NCBI GenBank assembly: GCA_036381255.1
Contig: DASVDG010000124.1
Coordinates: 1 to 64,000, forward strand
Direction of reading: 5' to 3'
DNA from: CALBZE01 sp036381255
Lineage (GTDB): Bacteria; Gemmatimonadota; Gemmatimonadetes; Longimicrobiales; RSA9
DNA: 64,000 nucleotides
The position numbers were made by a program, and so were the translations under genes. Shown piece by piece: positions 1 to 6,891 of the stretch. The notes beneath the pieces are model-generated. The model saw only the letters and a list, made by a program, of their open reading frames with translations. It searched no databases and had not been told where the DNA came from. Position 1 is the first letter of the stretch. Each line of letters opens with the position of its first letter.

Positions 1-5
1 CAGCC

Positions 6-169
6 GTCCCGGCGCGCCCGAAGCGCGCCGCCCCCGGCCGGCGCCGCAGGCGCCGCCGCCCCCGCCGGCGTCAGCCGGCGCCCCCGGCCGCGCAGCGGAT
101 GTCCCGGCGCGTAGCGCCGCTCCCGGGGCCGCAGGCCCCGCTCCCCGGCGGCGCAAGCCGCCGGCTCCC
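6..169 (-). repeat. Iterated hairpin array A (seven units)
   Basis: Seven short inverted repeats in a row, read on the minus strand from 169 to 6. Each stem is 4-7 bp with a 3-5 nt loop: units at 163-146, 139-125, 118-106, 100-86 (partly decayed), 79-64, 57-36 and 29-11. Stem sequences differ between units but stay self-complementary. The separators are constant: GGGAGC (169-164, 145-140, 124-119), then GGGAC (105-101), then GGGGGC (85-80, 63-58, 35-30), then GGGAC (10-6). The array may continue beyond the window edge. It lies upstream of radC and in the same family as array B at 47960. Confidence 0.8.
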
Positions 170-245
170 CGCGCCCCGACGACCGCGGGACCGGCAGCTC
201 TGCGGTACCGCCGGAGCAAACGTGGCCGGCGGTCAAAGCAGCGCG

Positions 246-270
246 GCTCCCGGCGCGCCGCAGGCGCGCC
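246..270 (-). repeat. Solo hairpin unit of the array family
   Basis: A single unit: a perfect 8 bp stem (252-259 with 263-270) closed by a 3 nt loop, with the typical separator GGGAGC on the minus strand at 251-246. It sits 47 bases before the radC start codon. Same orientation as array A. The stretch 170-245 between them shows no gene and no clear unit. Confidence 0.6.
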
Positions 271-317
271 GCATCTCGCCATTGCGCCGCCCCGGCCGCG
301 ATCCCACGATCGCCCGG

Positions 318-1025
318 ATGAGCGACGACATCCGGTACCGCATCAAAGAATGGCCGATGCTGGAGCGGCCGCGCGAGCGACTCTGGGAGGTCGGGCCCGC
401 GGCGCTGTCGGCGACCGAATTGATCGCGATCCTCGTGGGGAGCGGATACGAGGGGCGGTCGGCCGTGGCGGTCGCGGGGGAGCTGCTGTGGTCGTCCGGC
501 GGCTCGTTGCGCCGCCTGGCGTCGGCGTCGGCGACGGAGCTGATCCGGGTGCGCGGGGTGGGTGTGGCGGTGGCGGCGCGCGTCTCGGCGGCGCTGGAGC
601 TGGGGCGGCGGCTGGCGCGGGAGGAGCCGGAGGAGCGGACGCGGATCCGTGGCCCGAGCGACGTCTACGAGCGCTGTGCGCCGTCGCTCCGGGACCTCGC
701 CCAGGAAGAGTTCCGCATCCTGATCTTGAACACCCAGCACGCGGTCATCCGGGAGCTGCTCGTGACGCGGGGGATCCTGGACGCCTCGGTCGTGCACCCG
801 CGGGAGGTGTTCCGGCCGGCGATCGCCGAGAGCGCGGCGGCGGTCATCCTGGTCCACAACCACCCGTCCGGCGACCCGATGCCATCGCCCGAGGACCGCA
901 ACATCACGCGCCAGCTCGCCGAGTCCGGCCGGATCCTGGGGATCCCGGTCATCGATCACGTGGTGATCGGCGACGGCCGCTACGTGTCCTTCGTCGAGGC
1001 GGGCCTCCTCGCCGCGCCCTCCTGA
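318..1025 (+). CDS. radC: RadC family protein (JAB/MPN metalloprotease-like domain)
   Basis: RadC-family protein of 235 residues, the usual length for the family. An N-terminal helix-hairpin-helix region (about residues 60-95) precedes a JAB/MPN-type domain with the metal-ligand signature HNHPSGD at residues 180-186 and a matching downstream Asp. Reading frame stays open upstream to 99, but that extension is built from the hairpin array and has no RadC homology, so I start at ATG 318 (MSDDIRYRIKEWP). The true biochemical role of RadC is unsettled; the old link to recombination repair is not well supported. It stands alone, with 272 bases before the next gene. Confidence 0.9.
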   Translation: MSDDIRYRIKEWPMLERPRERLWEVGPAALSATELIAILVGSGYEGRSAVAVAGELLWSSGGSLRRLASASATELIRVRGVGVAVAARVSAALELGRRLAREEPEERTRIRGPSDVYERCAPSLRDLAQEEFRILILNTQHAVIRELLVTRGILDASVVHPREVFRPAIAESAAAVILVHNHPSGDPMPSPEDRNITRQLAESGRILGIPVIDHVVIGDGRYVSFVEAGLLAAPS

Positions 1026-1297
1026 CGCGGCCGGTGCCCGCCTTCGGTGCCGCCGACGCAGCTCGCCCTCGATGTTCATCCGGCGCACCCGCATCCGGCG
1101 ATGGCGTGCCGCCGCGCGCCGCAACGCGTCCCTGGCTCGTGGGTACCTCATTTGCTAGGTTAGGATGGACATTCGCTGCTCCGGCAGGACGATGCGGCGC
1201 CGCCGGCCCTGACGCCGGCGGAGCCGCGGTGTGTCTGGAGCCGGGCATCCGGGGCCGTCCCGCGCCGGACGGACCCCGAGCACGCACAAAGGGATCG
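1026..1297 (+). other. Intergenic region before rel
   Basis: No gene seen. A weak -10-like hexamer TAGGTT at 1156-1161 with a poor -35 (TGGCTC) 17 bp upstream may be the rel promoter, but the match is too weak to call. AAGGGA at 1289-1294 is a ribosome binding site candidate for rel. Confidence 0.4.
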
Positions 1298-3499
1298 ATG
1301 GAGACCACCGCAACCGCCGACCAGACGACCGGCGCGCTCGATGCGCTGCCGGCTCGGCTGCGCGAGTCGGTCGCCCCCAGCGCGGGGCGCCTGGACGTGG
1401 AGCTCATCGCGCGCGCGTTCGCGTTCAGCGAGCGGGCGCACGCGGGGCAGAAGCGCGCCTCGGGCGACGAGTACATCCACCACTGCGTCGAGGTCGCCAA
1501 GATCCTCTCCGACCTGCACCTCGACACGGTCTCGGTCGCGGCGGGGCTGATCCACGACGTCGTCGAGGACACGGACACGCCGCTGGAGGCGATCCGCGAG
1601 GCGTTCGGCGCGGAGATCGCCCTCGTCGTGGACGGGGTGACGAAGATCGGGAAGGTGCAGTTCCGCTCGACCACGGAGCACCAGGTCGAGAACTACCGCA
1701 AGCTGCTCCTCTCGATGGCGCAGGACGCGCGGGTGATCCTGATCAAGCTCGCCGACCGGCTGCACAACATGCGGACGCTGGATCACCTGCGGCCGGAGAA
1801 GCGGCGTCGCATCGCGCTCGAGACGCGGGAGATCTACGCGCCTCTCGCGCACCGGCTGGGGATGGCGCAGATCCGCTGGGAGCTCGAGGACCTGGCGTTC
1901 AAGCACCTCGAGCCGGAGGCGTATCGCGAGCTGGCCGCGAAGGTGGCGGAGAAGCGGCAGGAACGCGAGGAGCAGATCGAAGTGCTGCGCGCGCCGCTCG
2001 AGGAGGAGCTGCGCAAGGCCGGGATCCCGTGCGAGGTCTACGGCCGGCCGAAGCACCTGTGGTCGATCCACCGGAAGATGGTGTACCGCGAGCGGCCGTA
2101 CGATGAAATCTACGACCTCATGGCGGTCCGCGTGGTGACCGACTCGGTCGCGAACTGCTACCACGCGCTCGGCGTGATCCACAACCGGTGGACGCCGCTC
2201 CAGGAGCGGTTCCACGACTACATCGCCACGCCGAAGTCGAACATGTACCGCTCGCTCCACACCACGATCTTCGGCCCGGGCGGACGGCTCTACGAGATCC
2301 AGATCCGGACCTACGAGATGCACCGGACGGCGGAGTACGGGATCGCGGCGCACTGGCGGTACAAGGAGGGGCTGAAGGGCGCGCCGGACGAGGTCGACGA
2401 CACGCTCTCCTGGTTCCGGCAGGTCCTGGAATGGCAGCAGGATACGAGGGAGCCGGAGGAATTCATGGAGTTCCTCCGGATCGACCTGTTCCAGGACGAG
2501 ATCTTCGTCTTCACGCCGAAGGGCGACGTGAAGCAGCTGCCGAAGGGCGCGACGCCGATCGACTTCGCGTTCGCGGTGCACACGGAGGTCGGGCTGCACT
2601 GCTCGGGCGCGCGCGTGAACGGGCGGATCGTGCCGCTCGCCCGCGAGCTGAAGAACGGCGACACGGTCGAGGTCGTGACCGACGCACGGCAGCGCCCGTC
2701 GCGCGATTGGCTCGCCTTCGTCAAGACGGCGCGCGCGCGGCAGAAGATCCGGCAGTGGATCAAGCAGGAGGAGTTCGAGTCCTCGGTCGCGCTGGGGCGC
2801 GAACTGTTCGACCGGGAGCTGAAGAAGCTGCGCAAGGAGCGCCCGACGAACGAGGCGCTCGAGCAGGTCGCGGCGGCGTTGAGCCTGGCGAGCCTCGACC
2901 ACGTCTTCGCCGCGCTCGGCCGCGGCGACCTCGGCATGTCGGCGATCCTCAAGGAGCTCTACCCCGGCGAGGAGCCGATCGCGCCGCGCCCGCCGACGGC
3001 GTTCGAACGCCTCGTCGACCGCGTGCGCGGCGGCGGGCGCGGCGTGCGCATCCAGGGGCTCGACAACCTGATGGTCCGCTACTCCCAGTGCTGCCAACCG
3101 GTGCCCGGCGACGACGTGGTCGGCTACATCACGCGCGGCCGCGGGATCTCGATCCACCGCACCGACTGCCCGAACGTGCTCAACCTGGGCGAGCACCCGG
3201 AGCGGCGCATCGACATCGAATGGCAGGCGGAGGCCGGCGACCGCTTCTACGTCCGGCTCCTGGTCGAAGGCGACGACCGCCGCGGCCTGCTTTCCGAAAT
3301 CGCGACCGCGATCACGGATACCGGCACGAACATCGGCTCGGCCGAGATCAAGGCGATCGAGGGCGGGATGACCGGCGCGTTCGTCGTCGAGGTCGAGAAC
3401 CTGTCCCACCTCAAGAAGGTGATGAAGGCGATCCGCCGCGTGGCCGGCGTGATCTCCGTCGAGCGTCGCGAGCACTTCGCGGAGGCGGACCTGGAGTAG
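1298..3499 (+). CDS. rel: Bifunctional (p)ppGpp synthetase/hydrolase, Rel/SpoT type
   Basis: Makes and degrades the stringent-response alarmone (p)ppGpp. The 733-residue protein has the complete long RSH order: HD hydrolase domain (His86-Asp87 in LIHDVVED), synthetase domain (to about residue 350, ending in an AEYGIAAHWRYKEG stretch), TGS domain beginning IFVFTPKGDVKQLPKG, a conserved Cys-containing segment (SQCCQPVPGD) and a C-terminal ACT domain. An intact HD pair argues for a working hydrolase. The charge signature that separates bifunctional (RxKD) from RelA-only (ExDD) enzymes reads RFHD here (residues 304-307). Start chosen at ATG 1298, which has an AAGGGA ribosome binding site; a longer open frame upstream lacks homology. 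Confidence 0.95.
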   Translation: METTATADQTTGALDALPARLRESVAPSAGRLDVELIARAFAFSERAHAGQKRASGDEYIHHCVEVAKILSDLHLDTVSVAAGLIHDVVEDTDTPLEAIREAFGAEIALVVDGVTKIGKVQFRSTTEHQVENYRKLLLSMAQDARVILIKLADRLHNMRTLDHLRPEKRRRIALETREIYAPLAHRLGMAQIRWELEDLAFKHLEPEAYRELAAKVAEKRQEREEQIEVLRAPLEEELRKAGIPCEVYGRPKHLWSIHRKMVYRERPYDEIYDLMAVRVVTDSVANCYHALGVIHNRWTPLQERFHDYIATPKSNMYRSLHTTIFGPGGRLYEIQIRTYEMHRTAEYGIAAHWRYKEGLKGAPDEVDDTLSWFRQVLEWQQDTREPEEFMEFLRIDLFQDEIFVFTPKGDVKQLPKGATPIDFAFAVHTEVGLHCSGARVNGRIVPLARELKNGDTVEVVTDARQRPSRDWLAFVKTARARQKIRQWIKQEEFESSVALGRELFDRELKKLRKERPTNEALEQVAAALSLASLDHVFAALGRGDLGMSAILKELYPGEEPIAPRPPTAFERLVDRVRGGGRGVRIQGLDNLMVRYSQCCQPVPGDDVVGYITRGRGISIHRTDCPNVLNLGEHPERRIDIEWQAEAGDRFYVRLLVEGDDRRGLLSEIATAITDTGTNIGSAEIKAIEGGMTGAFVVEVENLSHLKKVMKAIRRVAGVISVERREHFAEADLE

Positions 3500-3607
3500 C
3501 GGCGGGGCGCGGCCGGACACCCGGGGCCGCGGCCGCGCGGGGCGGGTGCGCGGGTGCGCGGGTGCGCGGCCGGCACCCGCGGCCGCCGATGGCGCGCGCG
3601 GCCGCGC
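3500..3607. terminator. Convergent intergenic hairpin with three GCGGGTGC repeats
   Basis: Between the converging ends of rel and the dprE1-like gene. Three direct copies of GCGGGTGC lie at 3542-3549, 3550-3557 and 3558-3565. The last can pair with GCACCCGC at 3573-3580 (8 bp stem, 7 nt loop); the other two copies are alternative partners. There is no T-run, so intrinsic termination is only possible, not shown. Confidence 0.4.
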
Positions 3608-5140
3608 TCAGGAGGGCGCGGACGCCCGGGCGGCGCTCCCGGCAGCGGCGCCGAAGTCGCCGAACAGGCGGCGGGACAGGTCCGACTGCACGAGGCCCTC
3701 GGGGTCGTACCGGCGCTTCAGCTCCAGGAAGCGCTCGAGACGATCGGGCGGGAGGAACCGCGAGGGACTCCCGCGCTCGAGCACGGCATCCTTCGCGAAG
3801 TAGAATCGCCCTCCGGCATCGAACACCCGTTCGTTCATCTCCCGGATCAACGCGCGGAGCCGGGCGCCGTTGCGCCGGGTGACCGGGTAGTCGAGCGCCA
3901 GCGAGTACCCGTCGATGGCGTAGCGGATGAGGAACGGATCCTCCCGGTGGCGCTTCAACACGGCCAGGTAGGGCGGCAGGCCTCGCGCCTGGGAGAGTCG
4001 CAATTGCGCGGTGAAGACGCTGCGCGCGGCCGCCGCCGGCACGAACGCCTGGACCTGGATCAACCCGCCGGGCCGATAGCACCGCTCCCAGTTGGGGAGC
4101 GCATCGAGCAGGAAGGAGAACGAGGCCAGCGGCTGCTGCGTCGGTTCCGAGCCGCGGTGCGCGATGCGGTCGGCGGCGTGTTTCGTCGCATTGAGCAGCC
4201 GCATCCCGGGCCGGTGCCGGAACAAGCGCAGGAGCCTCCACATCTGCGACCTCGGCAGGACGCGGAGGAGCCCCCGCGGCGCGAGCTGGTATTCGGGGCG
4301 CAGCGACGGCGGCGACTCCGACGCCGGTCCCGGCGACGCGTGGTCCGCGCGATGGACGATCCCGCGACCGAGTCGCTCACCGCGGGCGAAGCCGTCCAGC
4401 CAGCCGACCAGGAAATCGGCCTCGTTCGCATGCTCTTCGAACACGTCCAGCGCGTGCGGCAGATCGCGCGTCGGAAACGCCCGCACGTCGACGTACCCGG
4501 TCCCGACCCTTCGCATCCCGAGCCGCAGCCGCGTGAAGTGGCCGAACATGCCGAACCCGCCGATCGCGGCGTGGAACAGGTCCGGCTCGCGGCTGCGATC
4601 GCAGACGCGTCGCTCGCCGGAGGGGAGCACGATCTCGAATTCGAGGACGTGATCGCCGAAACAGCCGGTGTTCCAGTGGTTCTTGCCGTGTACGTTCATG
4701 GCCGCGGCGCCGCCAACTGTCACCGCCGCGGTGCCAGGGACGACGGGCGGCCACCAGCCATCCGGCAGGGTGCGGCACCAGAGCTCGTGGATCGTTACAC
4801 CCGGCTCGACGTCGATGATGCCCCGCTCCGGGTCCCAGGCGAGGATGGAGCGCAGCCGGCCGAGGTCGACGAGGACGTGGCCGGTGGCGAGCGCGGCGTC
4901 GCCGTAGCTGCGGCCCGCGCCGCGAAACGCGACGGAGCGCCCCCGCCGACGCGCCAGCTCGATGGCTGCGTCGACTTCCTCCCACGTGCCCGGTCGGAAG
5001 ACGAGCGCCTCGCCCGCGACGGCGCCGCCCCACGACGTCACGCGCTCCGGCCGGACCGGGGCCGGCGCGACGGCCGGGACCGGGGCGCCGGCGCGCGACA
5101 CGCCGCGGGGCGGGCGCTCCACGCTTCGCCTCGCGTCCAT
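3608..5140 (-). CDS. dprE1: DprE1-like FAD-dependent decaprenylphosphoryl-ribose oxidase
   Basis: Predicted oxidase subunit of the two-step epimerisation of decaprenylphosphoryl-ribose to decaprenylphosphoryl-arabinose. The 510-residue protein starts its FAD-binding (PCMH-type) domain with FRGAGRSYGDAAL and keeps the C-terminal family pattern ending in GGRFYFAKDA, with Lys450 at the place of the catalytic Lys418 of Mycobacterium tuberculosis DprE1. The covalent-inhibitor cysteine (Cys387 there) aligns with Ala415 here (SLALDYP). Its ATG overlaps the stop of the dprE2-like gene (TGATG), so translation is coupled. The neighbours (SDR reductase and UbiA-type transferase) are the strongest support for the function. 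Slightly longer than the mycobacterial enzyme (about 460). Confidence 0.85.
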   Translation of the reverse strand: MDARRSVERPPRGVSRAGAPVPAVAPAPVRPERVTSWGGAVAGEALVFRPGTWEEVDAAIELARRRGRSVAFRGAGRSYGDAALATGHVLVDLGRLRSILAWDPERGIIDVEPGVTIHELWCRTLPDGWWPPVVPGTAAVTVGGAAAMNVHGKNHWNTGCFGDHVLEFEIVLPSGERRVCDRSREPDLFHAAIGGFGMFGHFTRLRLGMRRVGTGYVDVRAFPTRDLPHALDVFEEHANEADFLVGWLDGFARGERLGRGIVHRADHASPGPASESPPSLRPEYQLAPRGLLRVLPRSQMWRLLRLFRHRPGMRLLNATKHAADRIAHRGSEPTQQPLASFSFLLDALPNWERCYRPGGLIQVQAFVPAAAARSVFTAQLRLSQARGLPPYLAVLKRHREDPFLIRYAIDGYSLALDYPVTRRNGARLRALIREMNERVFDAGGRFYFAKDAVLERGSPSRFLPPDRLERFLELKRRYDPEGLVQSDLSRRLFGDFGAAAGSAARASAPS

Positions 5141-5937
5141 CAGAGCCTCAGCCGCGCGAGGAGCGCCGACGGCATGGCCCGGACGACAAGACTGACCAGG
5201 CGCCAGCGCCCGGGCACGTACGCGACGGCGCGGCCTCGCGCCGCGGCACGGAGGATCAGCTCGGCCGCCCGGTCGGCGGAGACGATCCCCCGCAGACCGG
5301 GGAGCCCCGCCGTCATCGGCGTGTCCACGAAGCCGGGCTTGATCGTGCTGACCGTGACGCCCTCGGATCGGAGGCGGTGTCGCAGCGATTCCAGGTAGTG
5401 CGAGAAGGCGGCCTTCGACGCGCCGTACGCGGGGTTGCCGCCGCGGCCCCGGTCGCCGGCGATCGACCCGATGCCGACGATCGTGCCGGCGCCGCGGCGG
5501 CGGAAGTGCTCGGCGGCTTCGTTCAGCCACGCGACGGCGCCGATCAGGTTGACCTCGATGCACGCCCGGTCCTGGACCGTGTCGTATTCGTCCCAGCCGA
5601 TCCGGGGCATCCGCCCGGCGGCGTAGACGACCAGGTCGAGGCCGCCGAGGTCGTGGTCGATGCGGCGGAACACGCTCGGAACGGTGTCGACCTGCGTCAC
5701 GTCGTGGACGACGACGTGGGCGCGGCCGGCGCCGAATCGCTCCGCGAGTGCGGCCGCGCGCGCTTCCAGAAGATCGCCGCGCCGGGCGACGAGCGCGACG
5801 CGCGTGCCGCCGGCCACCAGCCGGTCCGCCAGCGCGGCGCCGATCCCCGAGGATGCCCCGATCACGGCGGCCGCGCGCCAGCGCGGGGTCGCGGCCGAGA
5901 CTTCCGTCGATCGCGCGTCGGACGGCAATCCGGTCAT
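5140..5937 (-). CDS. dprE2: DprE2-like short-chain reductase
   Basis: NAD(P)H-dependent short-chain dehydrogenase/reductase of 265 residues. The Rossmann glycine motif GASSGIG is at residues 27-33, and the catalytic Tyr-x-x-x-Lys appears as YGASK after an SDR-type Ser (GIGSIAGDRG). In the pathway it would reduce the 2-keto intermediate made by the DprE1-like oxidase, completing ribose-to-arabinose epimerisation on the lipid carrier. The SDR fold alone does not prove this; the assignment rests on the order ubiA-dprE2-dprE1 and the stop/start overlap with dprE1. It lies 6 bases after the ubiA stop, so it is almost certainly in the same transcript. Confidence 0.8.
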   Translation of the reverse strand: MTGLPSDARSTEVSAATPRWRAAAVIGASSGIGAALADRLVAGGTRVALVARRGDLLEARAAALAERFGAGRAHVVVHDVTQVDTVPSVFRRIDHDLGGLDLVVYAAGRMPRIGWDEYDTVQDRACIEVNLIGAVAWLNEAAEHFRRRGAGTIVGIGSIAGDRGRGGNPAYGASKAAFSHYLESLRHRLRSEGVTVSTIKPGFVDTPMTAGLPGLRGIVSADRAAELILRAAARGRAVAYVPGRWRLVSLVVRAMPSALLARLRL

Positions 5938-5943
5938 ACGGCC

Positions 5944-6891
5944 TCAATCCAGGACGTAGATGATCACGACGGCCGTCAGCCCCCAGAGGAGCACGCTGAT
6001 GAGGAGCGGGCGGTCGGTCAGCAGCGCCTCTTCCGGATGGCCGCCGCCGTCCTCCTGGTAGACGAGGTACAGGTACCGGAAGATCCCGAAGAGGACGAAG
6101 GGGATCGTATAGGCGAGCCGCTCCGTCCCGAAATTCGCGCGCGTCGATTCCGCGATCGTGTACAGCGCGTACGTGCTCACGGTGACCGCGGCCAGGATCG
6201 CGATCAGCTGGTCGATCAGCACGGCGCTGTAGGCGGCGAGGATCGGCCGGTGCGCCGCGGCGTCCCGGACCGCGACCAGCTCGTGGCGCCGCTTCCCTGC
6301 CGCGAGGAACAGCGCGAGGAAGAGCGTGCAGAGCAGGAGCCAGGGCGAGATCGCCACGTCGAGCGCGGCGGCGCCGCCGATGCCGCGCAGGACGAAACCA
6401 GCGGCGATCAGGAAGATGTCGAGGATGACGACGTGTTTCCAGACCAGCGTGTACCCGATGTTCGCCAGCAGGTAGGCGGCGCACACCAAGGCGAACAGCG
6501 CGTCGAGCAGGGCGGCGCCGGCGAAGCTCAGCGGGAGGAGGAGCGCGAGCGCGCCGATCGCCGTTCCGGGGGTGAGCGCGCCGGACGCGAGCGGGCGCGT
6601 CCGCTTCCCCGGATGTCGACGGTCCGCCTCGCGGTCGACGAGGTCGTTGAACAGATAGACCGCGCCGGAAATGGCGCAGAAGATGACGAGCGCGATCGCC
6701 GCGCGGAGTGCGTGGGCCGGATCCTCGAGCCGCTCCGCGAAGACGAGCGGGGCGACGACGACCAGATTCTTGAGCCACTGCCGCGGACGCAGCGAACGCC
6801 AGACCAGCGTGAGGCGTCGCATGCGCGTGCGCGGCGCGGCAGCGGGAGATTGCGCCTCGGCCGGAGGGTCTCGCGTCAGGGGCGGCATCAT
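5944..6891 (-). CDS. ubiA: UbiA-type decaprenyl-phosphate phosphoribosyltransferase
   Basis: Polytopic membrane prenyltransferase-fold enzyme, 315 residues. The first Asp-rich motif is NDLVDREAD (residues 82-90) in the form seen in decaprenyl-phosphate 5-phosphoribosyltransferases (Rv3806c type), and the second conserved block (KRRHELVAV) is present. It is predicted to transfer 5-phosphoribose from PRPP to decaprenyl phosphate, the committed step towards the arabinofuranosyl donor. About eight to nine hydrophobic segments follow. Start chosen at ATG 6891, which overlaps the glycosyltransferase stop as ATGA; the next codon is also ATG. A phosphatase to remove the 5-phosphate is not encoded next to it. 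Confidence 0.85.
   Translation of the reverse strand: MMPPLTRDPPAEAQSPAAAPRTRMRRLTLVWRSLRPRQWLKNLVVVAPLVFAERLEDPAHALRAAIALVIFCAISGAVYLFNDLVDREADRRHPGKRTRPLASGALTPGTAIGALALLLPLSFAGAALLDALFALVCAAYLLANIGYTLVWKHVVILDIFLIAAGFVLRGIGGAAALDVAISPWLLLCTLFLALFLAAGKRRHELVAVRDAAAHRPILAAYSAVLIDQLIAILAAVTVSTYALYTIAESTRANFGTERLAYTIPFVLFGIFRYLYLVYQEDGGGHPEEALLTDRPLLISVLLWGLTAVVIIYVLD

Noticed and set aside
6..169. Array A as a CRISPR array
   Set aside because: Units are 20-30 bases, the hairpins (not the separators) vary and are themselves palindromic, there are no 25-40 base unique spacers and no cas genes nearby.
99..317. In-frame N-terminal extension of RadC from ATG 99
   Set aside because: The codons come from the hairpin array and give Pro/Arg/Ala low complexity with no RadC homology; ATG 318 gives the normal family start.
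1160..3520. 786-codon open frame opposite rel
   Set aside because: Antisense shadow typical of G+C-rich genes: Arg/Asp/Leu-rich with no domain, while the plus strand encodes an obvious Rel protein. The same applies to long antisense frames over uvrB, ppiD, ftsK, rimO, lnt and ino1.
5144..6778. Extension of the DprE1 frame upstream to 6778
   Set aside because: That part is a shadow of the dprE2 and ubiA genes in another frame; homology starts at Met 5140.
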